A stretch of 64,000 nucleotides of DNA from Streptomyces sp. DvalAA-43 (GTDB lineage: Bacteria; Actinomycetota; Actinomycetes; Streptomycetales; Streptomycetaceae): assembly GCF_900091725.1 (NCBI RefSeq), contig NZ_FMBW01000026.1:62001-126000 (forward strand), written 5' to 3'. The position numbers and the translations under genes were made by a program. This document shows positions 1 through 8,837 of the stretch, piece after piece (position 1 is the stretch's first letter; each line of letters opens with the position of its first letter). The notes beneath the pieces were generated by a model, which was not told the origin of the DNA, did no database searches, and saw nothing but the letters and a program-made list of their open reading frames with translations.

Positions 1-1
1 C

Positions 2-601
2 GCACGTGCCCTCGACTCCGTGGGCGACCGGTGGACCCTGCTGATCGTCCGTGAACTGCTGGCGGGCCCGCGCCGCTACACCGACCTCCACGCCGACCTG
101 CCGGGCGTCAGCACGGACGTGCTCGCCTCCCGGCTCAGGGACATGGAGCAGAGCGGCCTCGCCACCCGCCGTCGGCTTCCGCCGCCCGCCGCCGCCTCGG
201 TCTACGAACTGACCGCGCGCGGCCACGCGCTGATGCCGGTACTCGCCGCCCTCGCCGAGTGGGGCGCGCCCGCGCTCGCCGAACGGCGGCCCACCGACGC
301 GGTCCGGGCCCACTGGTTCGCCCTGCCGCTGCTGCGCGCGCTGGACGGGCTGGCCCACGCCGGGACCGTCGAAGTGCACCTGGACGAGGGCGAGTTCCAT
401 GTACGTGCTGGTGGCGAGGAGGGCGGGGCGGCCGTCTACGGGGATGGTCCCGCCGCCCGCGCCGATGCCCGTATCGCCCTCGACGTCGAGGTCTGCCTGG
501 AGCTGGCGCGGGGCGGGCTGACCCTCGCCGAGGCCGTCGCGGGCGGGCGCGTAGAGGTGTCGGGCGACGGGCCGCTCGCCGCCGAGCTGCGCGGCGAGTG
601 A
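2..601 (+). CDS. HxlR-family regulator with SCP2-like C-terminal domain (5' partial)
   Basis: The reading frame is open to the left edge (A-R-A-L-D-S-V-G-D-R-W-T), so the true start lies outside the window; the GTG at 20 is an internal Val codon. The first ~90 visible residues are an HxlR-type winged helix (GDRWTLLIVRELLAGPRRYTDL, then L-ARLRDMEQSGL and a YELT-RG wing). The remaining ~100 residues resemble the SCP2 sterol-carrier-like domain often fused to HxlR regulators in actinomycetes. HxlR proteins are dimeric DNA-binding repressors or activators; the ligand of this one is unknown. The N-terminal cysteine position used for redox sensing in some relatives would be outside the window. Confidence 0.85.
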   Translation, partial: ARALDSVGDRWTLLIVRELLAGPRRYTDLHADLPGVSTDVLASRLRDMEQSGLATRRRLPPPAAASVYELTARGHALMPVLAALAEWGAPALAERRPTDAVRAHWFALPLLRALDGLAHAGTVEVHLDEGEFHVRAGGEEGGAAVYGDGPAARADARIALDVEVCLELARGGLTLAEAVAGGRVEVSGDGPLAAELRGE

Positions 602-742
602 CGATCCGGTCCGGAGGGGGGCTCTGTGGCTGGGCCCGCGCGACATCGGTGCCGGCCCGAAAGGCTTCCCGCCGCCCGTCCCGCGAGGCCACCGGCGGCG
701 GCCGGCCGGACGTCAGTTGGTCGGATTCCGGTTGGCCGGAAG

Positions 743-1108
743 TCAGTTGGCGAGCGTCTCCCCGTACGCCCCGAAGCCGGAGATCACCAGCCCGTCGCGG
801 AAGGCCAGCACCTCGCTGACCCGGCCGCCGATCTGGTTGCGGTAGTCGATCACCAGGGCATGGACGCTCACCCGGACGTCCACCAGCTCGAACCGCAGCT
901 CGGGGATGCGCTCCAGCCCCGTCGCCCAGTACGCCCGCAGCGCCTCCTTGCCGTGCACCGTGCCGGACGCGTCGCCGGTCAGCTGCGCGATGACGGGCGA
1001 GCTGAACGTCACGTCCTCGTGATAGTGCGTCAGAATGCGTTCCAGATCATGGGAGTTCCAGCCGTCCAGCCACTCGGCGGCGAACGTGCGGGCGAATTCG
1101 AGGTCCAT
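743..1108 (-). CDS. NTF2/SnoaL-like domain protein
   Basis: A 121-residue protein with the signature of the NTF2-like cone fold: an N-terminal helix with W-NSHDLERILTHYHEDVTFSSP, a GKEALRAYW segment, and alternating strands ending in VLAFRDGLVISGFGAYGE. Family members are small enzymes or binding proteins for polyketides and other small molecules. I chose the ATG at 1108 because it gives a normal family length. An in-frame ATG at 1174 would add 22 atypical residues and overlap the start of the divergent nucleotidyltransferase gene. No good ribosome binding site precedes either start. Substrate unknown. Confidence 0.75.
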   Translation of the reverse strand: MDLEFARTFAAEWLDGWNSHDLERILTHYHEDVTFSSPVIAQLTGDASGTVHGKEALRAYWATGLERIPELRFELVDVRVSVHALVIDYRNQIGGRVSEVLAFRDGLVISGFGAYGETLAN

Positions 1109-1172
1109 GAGGGGATCGTAGAAGGCGGACCCGCCGGGGACGGCACATTTTCTGGCGAGGGAGGGAGCGGCC

Positions 1173-2315
1173 ATGAACGGGGAGGAACCTCGGGGCGGAA
1201 CGGGTGAGGGCGAACTCGACCCGGTACGCCGCGCCGCGTTCGCGCAGGAGCTGATGCGGGCGCTCGCCGCGCACTGCCCCGGTTCGCGGGCGGAGCTGCG
1301 CGGCTCGCTCGCCCGGGGAACAGCGGACGCCTACAGCGACATCGACCTCGCCTGGACCGTGCCCGGCGACCGGTTCGACGCCTGCCTCGCCTCGGTCCGC
1401 GAGGTGCTCGAAGCGGTGCGGCCGCTGGACTCCCTGCGTACGGACCCGGAGTCGCGGAACTCCCGGGAGCGGCGGCTGGTCTTCGCCGCCTTCCGGGGGC
1501 TTCCGCTGTTCTGGCGGGTGGATCTGGAGATCGCGGCGTCCCCGGCCGCCCGGGGCGAGGGCCACTCCGCGGCGCACGGTGACGACTGGTCGCCGTACGC
1601 GAGCGCGCTGGCCAACGCGGTCGCGGCGACCAAGGCCGTACTGCGCGGACAGCCGCAGAACGCCCAGGGGCTGCTGGAGCGCGGCCTCCGGCGCGCCGGA
1701 GCGCCGGACGGCCCGTCCGGGCGGTGGTTCGACGACATCTGCCGTCTCGCCGAGACGGCGGCCGTCCGCGAACCGGGCCTGAGTCCGCTCGCCGACCGTG
1801 TGCTGCGCCTCGCCGGGAGCCACCTGGTACAGCTCCTGTGGTGGACGTTTCCCGCCGGTGTACGTGAGCGGGTCGACGAACTGGTCCTGGTGGGCCGGGA
1901 CATCCAGGCCGTCCACGCGATGCGGGAGAGCGGCATCGAACCCCGTCCGGACCTGCACCTGTGCATGGACGTGCTGACCGGGCGCCACCGTGCGCTCGCG
2001 GACCGCATGCCGCCCCCGCTCCGCCACGACGTGGACACCCTGGCCGCCGCGGCCGGCGCCCTGCCCCGCGACCCCGTGGCCGTCGAGGCGGTCTGGGACG
2101 GTGACACCCGGGGCTGGATCGTGGTGCTGACCGCCGTGCTGGCCCGGCCGTGGGAGGGCGTCGCCCTGGCGGACTTCCGGATCGGCGCGGCGGGGACCGG
2201 CGAGGCGGCGCGGACGGGACGGGAGCTGGCGGAGCGGCTCGGCGTCCCGTTCCGCTTCGTCGGCCCCGACGAGCCCGATATGGACGCCCCCCGCTGGTGG
2301 GACGGCCGGGACTGA
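1173..2315 (+). CDS. nucleotidyltransferase-domain protein
   Basis: A 380-residue protein. Near residue 45 it carries the nucleotidyltransferase motif G-S-L-A-R-G-T-x7-D-I-D, i.e. the GS-x(10)-DxD metal-binding signature of the pol-beta superfamily. A third acidic residue is plausible in FWRVDLEI (~residue 112). The remainder is helical with no domain I can name. MNT- or aminoglycoside-type adenylyltransferases share this core, but no specific substrate can be claimed. The C-terminal ~100 residues (VLARPWEGVALADFRIG ... FRFVG) look like a separate small alpha/beta domain. It lies 28 bp upstream of the kinase-like gene and may be cotranscribed with it. Confidence 0.75.
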   Translation: MNGEEPRGGTGEGELDPVRRAAFAQELMRALAAHCPGSRAELRGSLARGTADAYSDIDLAWTVPGDRFDACLASVREVLEAVRPLDSLRTDPESRNSRERRLVFAAFRGLPLFWRVDLEIAASPAARGEGHSAAHGDDWSPYASALANAVAATKAVLRGQPQNAQGLLERGLRRAGAPDGPSGRWFDDICRLAETAAVREPGLSPLADRVLRLAGSHLVQLLWWTFPAGVRERVDELVLVGRDIQAVHAMRESGIEPRPDLHLCMDVLTGRHRALADRMPPPLRHDVDTLAAAAGALPRDPVAVEAVWDGDTRGWIVVLTAVLARPWEGVALADFRIGAAGTGEAARTGRELAERLGVPFRFVGPDEPDMDAPRWWDGRD

Positions 2316-2343
2316 GCCCGGGACCCGGGGCGATGATGGGCGG

Positions 2344-2994
2344 GTGCGATTCCAAGCGATCACCTGGGAGCGGCTGGCCGAAGCCTTCGCCGCGCGTGCC
2401 GACGCCCTCGGACCCGCCGACGGCGGACCCTGGCTGAAGGTCGCCGTCGACGGTGCCCCGGCGGCCCGTACCGGGGACCTGGCCGAGCGGGTCGCGCAGG
2501 CGTTGCGGGTCCGGGGCCGGGCGGTGCTGGTCGTGTCCACCGAAGGGTTCCTGCGTCCGGCGAGTCTGCGGTACGAGTACGGCAAGGAGGACCCCGATTC
2601 GTACTACGACAGCTGGTTCGACACGGGCGCGCTGTGGCGTGAGGTCTTCGGACCGCTGGAGGCCGGGGGGAGCGGGCGGGTGCTGCCCGACCTCTGGGAT
2701 CCGGTGACCGACCGGGCCACGCGCAGCCCGTACCGGCCGCTGCCCGAGGGCGGAGTGCTGGTGGTGCACGGCCCGTTGCTGCTCGGGCACTGGTTCCCGT
2801 TCGACCTGAGCGTCCATCTGCGGCTGTCGCAGGGCGCGCTGCGGCGCCGTACCGGGCAGGCCGAGCACTGGACGCTGCCCGCCTTCGCGCGGTACGAGGA
2901 GGAGGCGGCGCCCGGCGACCGCGCGGACGTGGTCGTACGGGCCGACGACCCACTGCACCCGGCCTGGGCCGGATGGGGCGGAGCGACGGCCTGA
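2344..2994 (+). CDS. uridine kinase-like protein with degenerate P-loop
   Basis: A 216-residue protein with the overall plan of the uridine kinase/phosphoribulokinase P-loop family: VAVDG strand, TEGF after strand 2 (the usual D-S-F/D-D-F position), YEYGKEDPDSYYDSWFD substrate region, and VLVVHGPLLL strand. The normal Walker A glycine-lysine loop after VAVDG is replaced by APAARTGD, with no GK(S/T). Either nucleotide binding is lost or it is achieved differently. Streptomyces proteins of this type are usually annotated as uridine kinase, but I infer that catalysis is doubtful. The GTG start fits the length. Confidence 0.7.
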   Translation: MRFQAITWERLAEAFAARADALGPADGGPWLKVAVDGAPAARTGDLAERVAQALRVRGRAVLVVSTEGFLRPASLRYEYGKEDPDSYYDSWFDTGALWREVFGPLEAGGSGRVLPDLWDPVTDRATRSPYRPLPEGGVLVVHGPLLLGHWFPFDLSVHLRLSQGALRRRTGQAEHWTLPAFARYEEEAAPGDRADVVVRADDPLHPAWAGWGGATA

Positions 2995-3045
2995 CGGTTC
3001 GGTGTTGTGGTTGTGGGGAGGGCGGGGTGGCGGTTTGCCCCGTGG

Positions 3046-3963
3046 TCAGGGGCCCGGGGCGCGGTCCTGCGGGTCGGGGCGGCCGCCCACGGTGGTGACC
3101 GCCTCCGCTCCCGCCCGGCAGCCCGCCGCCGTGGCCGAGGCGTCATCCGCCCCTGCCAGGTACGCCGCGAGGAATCCGCCGGTGAACGCGTCGCCCGCCC
3201 CGGTCGAGTCCACCGCCCCGCGCACGTGAACGGCCGGGACGCGCCGGGTCACCGCGCCCGCGGTGGCGAGCAGCGCCCCGCCCTCGCCGAGCGTGACGAC
3301 CACCCGGTCCGCCTGGAGGCTCAACTTGGCTGCGGCGTCGGCCGGTTCGGGCAGTCCGGTGAGCAGTCGGGCCTCGTCCGAGTTGGGCAGCAGCAGATCG
3401 ACGCCCTCCACGACGGCCAGGAACCGGTCGACGCCCAGCTCGGCGAGGAAGCCCGCCGAGGCCGGATCGACGCTCACCGGGATCCCTCGCCGCCGTGCCT
3501 CCCGCAGGGCGAGCAGGGCCGTCGCGCGGCTCGTCGCGGCGAAGAGGAGATAGCCGGAGAGATGGAGATGGGCGACGCCGTCCAGCATCGACGGCGACCA
3601 GTCGTCGGGGGAGAGACGGAGCACGGCGCCGCTGTCGGTGAGGAAGGTGCGCTCGGCCGCGGAATCGACGAGCGCGACGACGGTGGCGGTCGGCACGTCG
3701 TCGTCCACGGCCAGCAGGCAGCGCACCCCCGCCCGCCGCAGCGCGTCGCGGTGCCAGTCCGCGCTGTCGGCGCCGACCCTGGCCAGCAACCGTACGTCGG
3801 AACATCCCGAACGTGCCGCCCAGCAGGCGACGTTGGCGCCCGCCCCGCCGGGCAGGGTGCGGATCCGGGCCGGGGTGTCCGTGCCGTGGACCAGCGCCGT
3901 TCCGTGCCGGGCCACCACGTCCGTGACCACGTCCCCGATGACGAGCAGGCCGCCGTCGGTCAT
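3046..3963 (-). CDS. psuK: PfkB-family pseudouridine kinase
   Basis: A 305-residue ribokinase/PfkB-fold sugar kinase. The N-terminal part has GDVVTDVVARH and the glycine-rich PGGAGANVACWAAR motif. The C-terminal signature is DSTGAGDAFTGGFLAAYL, with the catalytic Asp in GAGD. It overlaps the upstream psuG by 4 bp (ATGA), the usual arrangement for pseudouridine breakdown. In that pathway the kinase phosphorylates pseudouridine to pseudouridine 5'-phosphate for cleavage by PsuG. The ATG at 3963 is chosen for this overlap. The specific substrate is inferred from the neighbour; sequence alone supports only a PfkB sugar/nucleoside kinase. Confidence 0.85.
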   Translation of the reverse strand: MTDGGLLVIGDVVTDVVARHGTALVHGTDTPARIRTLPGGAGANVACWAARSGCSDVRLLARVGADSADWHRDALRRAGVRCLLAVDDDVPTATVVALVDSAAERTFLTDSGAVLRLSPDDWSPSMLDGVAHLHLSGYLLFAATSRATALLALREARRRGIPVSVDPASAGFLAELGVDRFLAVVEGVDLLLPNSDEARLLTGLPEPADAAAKLSLQADRVVVTLGEGGALLATAGAVTRRVPAVHVRGAVDSTGAGDAFTGGFLAAYLAGADDASATAAGCRAGAEAVTTVGGRPDPQDRAPGP

Positions 3964-4925
3964 GCCCCGGCCGCCGGGTCCTCGGACGCGTCGGTCCACG
4001 CGCCGGAGATCCGCGCGGCCAGCGATACGTTTCCGCGCACGGCGGCCAGATTGGCTTCGAGCGAGGCGCCCCCGGTGCCCCGCATCAGCCGGTCCAGCAG
4101 GAACGGTGTGACGGCCTGGCCCACCACGCCACGCTCCTGACACTCCGCCAGGGCCTCCGCCAGCACGCGGTCGTGGAGCGCGGGTTCCAACTGGTCGGCC
4201 AGGGAGACGGGGTTGGCGACGATCAGCGCGGAGCGGGGGCCGCCGAGCACGTCCTGGGCCCGCATCACCGCCGCGACCTCCTCGGGCGTCCGCACCGTCC
4301 AGTCGACCGGCTCGCCCGAACTGGTCAGATAGAAGCCGGGGAAGCGGTCGGTGCCGTAACCGAGCACCGGGATCCCCAGCGTCTCCAGTCGTTGCAGCGT
4401 TGCCGGGACGTCCAGGATCGACTTCACCCCGGCGCACACCACGGTGATGCCGGTCCGTGCGAGGAGCCGGAGGTCGGCGGACTCGTCCTGGGTCCGCGTC
4501 CATTCCCGGTGTACGCCGCCGAGGCCGCCGGTCGCGAAGACGCGCAGTCCGGCACGGGCGGCCAGGAAGGCCGTCGCGGACACGGTCGTCGCGCCGCTCG
4601 CGCCCGCCGCCAGGGCGGGCGCGAGGTCCCGGTGCCCCAGCTTCCGCATCGCGGTGTCGCAGGCGACCCGCTCCAACTGGGACTTGTCCAGGCCGATGCG
4701 GGCCTTTCCGTCGAGCACGGCGATCGTCGCGGGCACCGCACCCGCGGACCGTACGAGCCCTTCGAGCTCCTCGGCGACCCGCAGATTGCGGGGGCGCGGC
4801 AGACCGTGGGCGATGATCGTCGACTCCAGGGCCACGACGGGGTGGTGCGTGGCGAGGGCCGCCCGTACCTCTGCGGAGAGGACGGGGGCGCAGGGGTGTG
4901 CGCCGTGCGACGCGTTCAATGACAT
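3960..4925 (-). CDS. psuG: pseudouridine-5'-phosphate glycosidase
   Basis: A 321-residue protein matching PsuG across its length. Recognisable segments are PVVALESTIIAHGLPRPRN, TIAVLDGKARIGLD, ATTVSATAFLAARAGLRVFATGGLGGVHR and TPFLLDRL. The enzyme reversibly cleaves the C-C glycosidic bond of pseudouridine 5'-phosphate to uracil and ribose 5-phosphate. The ATG at 4925 is preferred because AGGG lies about 8 nt upstream; a GTG at 4931 would sit too close to that site. It is the first gene of the psuG-psuK operon. The ~250 bp separating it from the divergent cupin gene contain only imperfect GC-rich repeats around CGGGCTCCGGA. Confidence 0.9.
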   Translation of the reverse strand: MSLNASHGAHPCAPVLSAEVRAALATHHPVVALESTIIAHGLPRPRNLRVAEELEGLVRSAGAVPATIAVLDGKARIGLDKSQLERVACDTAMRKLGHRDLAPALAAGASGATTVSATAFLAARAGLRVFATGGLGGVHREWTRTQDESADLRLLARTGITVVCAGVKSILDVPATLQRLETLGIPVLGYGTDRFPGFYLTSSGEPVDWTVRTPEEVAAVMRAQDVLGGPRSALIVANPVSLADQLEPALHDRVLAEALAECQERGVVGQAVTPFLLDRLMRGTGGASLEANLAAVRGNVSLAARISGAWTDASEDPAAGA

Positions 4926-5173
4926 GTCCACATCCCTGTCGCGGGCGCGCCCGCCTCAAACGTGCGGGCCGGGACGGCGGAGCCGTGTGGCTGGGATCGG
5001 ACGGGTCCCGGATCGGAGGGCCGCCGGGCTCCGGATCGGGAGGCTGTCGGGCCGTGGACCGGGCGGTCGTCGGGCTCCGGACCGGACGGCCGGGTTCGCT
5101 TCCGGCCGCCCGGAGGCGACTCGGCGCATCCTGCTGCCGGGGCGCCACCGGGCGGTCGCTAAGGTGACCGGCC

Positions 5174-5536
5174 ATGACCACATTTGATCAAGCTCCTGCC
5201 TCCTTCGCCGTGCACATTCCGGATGCCGAACTCGAACCGGAACCGCTCGACCCCGCGCAGATCGTCTCGGGCGAGCCCGTGGTGACCGGCAAGGTGCTCT
5301 GGGAGTCGCCCGAAGGCAAGCAGCTGCGCGGCATCTGGCAGATCACGCCCGGCGTCGTCACCGACACCGAGGCCAACGAGCTCTTCGTGGTCGTCAGCGG
5401 GCGCGCGACCGTGGCGGTCGAGGGCGGCGCGACGCTGGAGATCGGGCCGGGTGACGCCTGTGTGCTGCGCGAGGGCGACCGTACGACGTGGACCGTGCAC
5501 GAGACGCTGCGCAAGGCGTACCACATCAGCCTCTGA
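5174..5536 (+). CDS. cupin-domain protein
   Basis: A 120-residue single-domain cupin of the DUF861/EutQ-like type: GIWQITPGVVTDTEANELFVVVSGRATVAVEGG, then ELGPGD-type turn (EIGPGDACVLREGDRTTWTVHETLRKAYHI). The usual metal-binding His of motif 1 is not clearly present, so a catalytic role is uncertain. Such proteins are often small dioxygenase-like or binding proteins. It is transcribed alone, convergent with the MFS gene. The ATG start follows a purine-poor GGTGACCGGCC region, so initiation is not strongly supported by a ribosome binding site. Confidence 0.8.
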   Translation: MTTFDQAPASFAVHIPDAELEPEPLDPAQIVSGEPVVTGKVLWESPEGKQLRGIWQITPGVVTDTEANELFVVVSGRATVAVEGGATLEIGPGDACVLREGDRTTWTVHETLRKAYHISL

Positions 5537-5568
5537 AACCCCGGGAGCCGCTGAAACCCCTGGGGTGC

Positions 5569-6951
5569 TCAGGCGTCGTGCGGAGGTGCCGGTGCGCCGA
5601 CCGCATCGGTCGCATTGACCGCATCGGCTGCACCGGCCGCGGCGGGCGCAGCCGGTTCCGTGCGCCGGGCGAGCGCCCGGCGCAGCGCCAGCGCCGCCAT
5701 CGGCAGCAGCAGACAGGCCCCGGCCACGTTCAGCCAGCCGTAGCTCGCCTGGGCGACGACGACCCCGGCGACGGCTCCGCCGATGCCCGCAGCCGTGTTC
5801 ATGGTCAGATCCGACAGGCCCTGCACGGCCGCGCGGGCCGCCTGCGGCACGGAGTCGGTGAGCAGCGCCGAACCGGCGACCAGCCCCGCCGACCAGCCGA
5901 GGCCGAGCGTGAAGAGACCGGCCGCCGTCTGCCCGTGGCTGGGGCCCGCGGTTCCGGCCAGCAGTGCGGCGCAGGAGAGCAGCCCGACCGCCAGACCGAT
6001 CACGGCGAGTCGGCCGAAGCGGTCCGACAGCCAGCCCATCACCGGGGAGAACGCGTACATCCCCGCGATGTGGCCGCTGATGACCAGGCCGATCAGCTGG
6101 AGCCCGGCGCCGTGATGGCTCAGGTCGACGGGGGTCATCACCATGATCGACACCATCGCGGTGTGCGAGACGGCCACCGTCACCAGCGCCAGCCGTGCCA
6201 TCGGCGAGGCCCGGACCGCCGTGACCCCGGCACGCAGCGAACGGCCGGCCGGGGACCCGTCGCCCTGCGGCGCCAGCGCCCTTGCCGTGAGCAGCGGGTC
6301 CGGCCGCAGCAGCGCCCCGACCACCACGGCGGCCAGCAGGAAGATCCCGGCCGCGAAGACGAACGGGCCCGCCTTCTCGGGTATCGAGGTGCCGCGGAAG
6401 AGGTGGCCCACCGGGGCGGCGATGTTCGGCCCGAGGACCGAGCCGATCGTGGTGGCCCAGATGACGGTGGAGATCGCCCGGCCGCGCCGGTCCGGCTCGG
6501 CCAGATCCGCGGCGGCGAACCGGGCCTGCAGATTGGCCGAGGAACCCGCGCCGAACCCGGCCATGCCGAGCAGCAGCAACGGGAAGCTCTCCACGAGGGT
6601 GGACAGGACCACGAGCCCCGCGCCGAGCGCACCGATCACATACGCCAGTACGAGGCCGGGGCGCCGGCCACGCGAGGTCATCAGCGCGGCCAGCGGCAGC
6701 GAGAGCAGCGCGGTCCCGGTCACCGAAGCGGTCGGGGCCAGCCCGGAGAGCGCTTCGGAGCCGCTCACCTCCGTGGCCAGCACGGGCGCCAGGGCGATGC
6801 CGATGGGCACGCCGAGGCCGCCGAGTATCTGGCTGCCGATGAGCACCGCGGACGTTCTGCGCCGCAGTCCGGGCAGCTCGTCCGCCGGGACCCGGGCGGC
6901 GGGACTGCCGGGCCCGGTGGGGGTGTCAGGTGCGTCGAGGGTGTTGGTCAC
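5569..6951 (-). CDS. major facilitator superfamily transporter
   Basis: A 460-residue protein with about twelve hydrophobic segments and the MFS loop 2-3 and 8-9 motifs (ALMTSRGRRPGLV and GWLSDRFGRLAVIG). It is a proton-linked exporter-type permease; the substrate cannot be told from sequence. The GTG at 6951 gives a short polar N-terminus (TNTLDAPDTPTGPG) before membrane segment 1. The longer reading frame back to 7023 would add 24 unlikely residues. The gene stands alone, followed on the same strand direction by nothing nearby and convergent with the cupin gene. Confidence 0.88.
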   Translation of the reverse strand: MTNTLDAPDTPTGPGSPAARVPADELPGLRRRTSAVLIGSQILGGLGVPIGIALAPVLATEVSGSEALSGLAPTASVTGTALLSLPLAALMTSRGRRPGLVLAYVIGALGAGLVVLSTLVESFPLLLLGMAGFGAGSSANLQARFAAADLAEPDRRGRAISTVIWATTIGSVLGPNIAAPVGHLFRGTSIPEKAGPFVFAAGIFLLAAVVVGALLRPDPLLTARALAPQGDGSPAGRSLRAGVTAVRASPMARLALVTVAVSHTAMVSIMVMTPVDLSHHGAGLQLIGLVISGHIAGMYAFSPVMGWLSDRFGRLAVIGLAVGLLSCAALLAGTAGPSHGQTAAGLFTLGLGWSAGLVAGSALLTDSVPQAARAAVQGLSDLTMNTAAGIGGAVAGVVVAQASYGWLNVAGACLLLPMAALALRRALARRTEPAAPAAAGAADAVNATDAVGAPAPPHDA

Positions 6952-7089
6952 TGGCGCAGTGTGCCAGCCCGCACACAGGTACGAAACCGGGTTCGGGACG
7001 GTCCGGCCGGTCCGTCCCGGCACGCGGGACCGGGCTCACCCCGGGGCGCCTGCGCCCTTCAGGAACGGCGGCCGGACCAGCACCCTCTT

Positions 7090-7632
7090 TCAGAACAGCG
7101 GCTGGGGCAGCACGCCCTCCAGGGCCAGCAGCTGCCGCTTGGTCTCCAGCCCCCCGCCGAAACCGCCCAGCCCGCCGTCGCTCTCCACCACCCGGTGGCA
7201 CGGCACCACCACCGGCAGCGGGTTGGACGCCATGGCCACCCCGACCGCCTGGGCGGCCCCCGGCTGTCCCACCCGCCCGGCGAGATCCCCGTATCCGACG
7301 ACCGTCCCGTACGGCACCCCCGAGGCCAGCTCGCGGAGCACCTGGCGGTTGAAGCCGGACGTCAGCGACCAGTCCAGGCCGAGCGAGAACTCCCGCGAGG
7401 AGCCCGCGAAATACGCAGCGAGCTGACGTATCGGCTCGGCGAGCCGGGCGGAGCCGGGACTCTCCACCGGCTCCGCGCCGAGCCGTACCCTCAGCTGACC
7501 GACCGCCTTCTCCCGCACCTCGGGACGGGCGTGGAAGACCACGCTCACCAACCCCGAGCCGGTCGCGGCAAGCAGCAGCGGGCCGATGTCGCTCCCGACG
7601 ACGGCCCACTCGACGACCCCGTTGCTGTCCAT
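7090..7632 (-). CDS. ogt: methylated-DNA--[protein]-cysteine S-methyltransferase
   Basis: A 180-residue suicide alkyltransferase that removes methyl or alkyl groups from O6 of guanine. The active-site motif PCHRVV has its acceptor Cys at about residue 145. The recognition helix region (SGFNRQVLRELASGVPYGTVVGYGDLA) and the downstream GGFGGGLETKRQLLALEG motif are intact. The ATG at 7632 is chosen: a GTG 30 nt upstream falls inside the promoter's -35 element. The gene is preceded by TTGTCAGTG-N8-TACGGT, almost identical to the uvrB promoter, which points to shared DNA-damage control. Confidence 0.93.
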   Translation of the reverse strand: MDSNGVVEWAVVGSDIGPLLLAATGSGLVSVVFHARPEVREKAVGQLRVRLGAEPVESPGSARLAEPIRQLAAYFAGSSREFSLGLDWSLTSGFNRQVLRELASGVPYGTVVGYGDLAGRVGQPGAAQAVGVAMASNPLPVVVPCHRVVESDGGLGGFGGGLETKRQLLALEGVLPQPLF

Positions 7633-7639
7633 GGGAACC

Positions 7640-7662
7640 ACCGTACGGCCGGCCACTGACAA
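7640..7662 (-). promoter_or_regulatory. DNA-damage-type promoter of ogt
   Basis: On the minus strand TTGTCAGTG (7662-7654) is followed by exactly 8 nt and TACGGT (7645-7640), with the ATG 7 nt further on. This matches the actinobacterial RecA/LexA-independent damage promoter consensus, TTGTCRGTG-N8-TAnnnT, described in mycobacteria. The transcript is predicted to be leaderless or nearly so. Confidence 0.75.
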
Positions 7663-7678
7663 CCGGCCCGGTTCTCGG

Positions 7679-8623
7679 TCAGCCCGTGGCTTCGCGCACC
7701 ACGTCGGGGGTGTTGGTGATGATCCCGTCCACGCCGAGGCCCGCCACCTTCGTGGCGGTCTCGGCGTCGTTGACCGTCCAGGTGTTGACCCGGAGCTTCT
7801 TGCCGTGCGCGCCCTTCAGCGCGTGTACCGCGTCCACGTAGTCGGCCGAGATCGAGGTGTAGGCGGGGTTGATCTGGTCGGTGAAGGCCGCGTACGACGG
7901 CAGTTCGGCCACCGCCGGGGTGCCGAGGAAGCCCGTAGTGATGTCCGGGCGCAGCTGGTGCACCTTCTTCACGCTGTCCGCGCCGAAGCTCTGGATCACG
8001 AGCCGGTTCTTCACGTGGGCGCGGTCGAGCCACCCCTTCTGGCGCAGCACCCGAAGGGTCTCCTTCTCGATGCCCGGGTAGATCTCGGGGCTCTTGATCT
8101 CCAGCAGCAGCTTCTGCCGGTTGCGCTCGACCCGGTCCAGGTACTGCTTGAGCGTGGGCACCCGGGTCCCGGCGAACTGCGGACCGAACCAGCTGCCCGC
8201 GTCCAGCCGGGCGATCTCCGCCGCCGTGAAGTCCTTGACCGCCCACGAGGTCCGGTCCGGGAAGACCTCCTCGGCATCGGTGGTCCGCTTCAGATCGGTG
8301 TCGTGCACGACCACCAGCACACCGTCCTTGGTGAACTGGACGTCGTTCTCCACCCAGTCGAAGCCGAGCGCATCGGCCTTGTCGACGGCGGCCAGGGTGT
8401 TCTCCGGCGCATAGGCCGAGGCGCCCCGGTGGGCGAAGACGACGGGCGCGGTCCGCTTCGCGTTCGTGGTCAGGGCGCTCACGGTGCTGACACCGGTGAC
8501 CGCGGTCACGTGCCCGGCGCCGGCCCTGTCCGCGGTCCGCGTATCGGCGGTCGACATCAGAACGGCGCCGGTTCCCATCAGGGCGGCGGCAGCGAGAGCG
8601 GCGGTAGCGGTGCGTGCGTACAC
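7679..8623 (-). CDS. secreted glycerophosphodiester phosphodiesterase
   Basis: A 314-residue GDPD-family enzyme. It starts at GTG 8623, 5 nt after a good AAGGAG site. Residues 1-~35 are a signal peptide (short basic start, Ala/Leu core ATAALAAAALMGTGAVLM). The catalytic core follows: VFAHRGASAYAPENTLAAVDKA, WVENDVQFTKDGVLVVVHD, and a C-terminal RVNTWTVND ... GVDGIITNTPD. It hydrolyses glycerophosphodiesters to glycerol 3-phosphate outside the cell, a phosphate/glycerol scavenging role. Nearby phosphate (PHO) boxes were not recognised. Confidence 0.92.
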   Translation of the reverse strand: MYARTATAALAAAALMGTGAVLMSTADTRTADRAGAGHVTAVTGVSTVSALTTNAKRTAPVVFAHRGASAYAPENTLAAVDKADALGFDWVENDVQFTKDGVLVVVHDTDLKRTTDAEEVFPDRTSWAVKDFTAAEIARLDAGSWFGPQFAGTRVPTLKQYLDRVERNRQKLLLEIKSPEIYPGIEKETLRVLRQKGWLDRAHVKNRLVIQSFGADSVKKVHQLRPDITTGFLGTPAVAELPSYAAFTDQINPAYTSISADYVDAVHALKGAHGKKLRVNTWTVNDAETATKVAGLGVDGIITNTPDVVREATG

Positions 8624-8837
8624 GTGTACTCCTTGCGTCAGAGTTGCGGACGGGCCGAGAGTGACAGCCGCGCCCCAACAGGGGACAGGCGAAGGATGGC
8701 CACAACGTGAACGCGGCCGGCGACACCGGGTCACGGGCCGGATTCCTGCTCGATAAAATGCAGCTCTTCTGTTTGTTTGCCGGGACTCGCGCCTTAGGGT
8801 CACCCCGAACCCGGGCTTCCGCGAAGGGCGTACGAGC

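Noticed and set aside
1030..2958. Very long minus-strand open frames opposite the nucleotidyltransferase and kinase-like genes (and similar shadows opposite most genes)
   Set aside because: Arg/Pro/Ala-rich low-complexity products typical of antisense frames in high-GC DNA, with no family motifs.
4940..5170. GC-rich imperfect repeats between psuG and the cupin gene as an operator array
   Set aside because: The CGGGCTCCGGA-type copies are irregular in spacing and composition; no better than background for this GC content.
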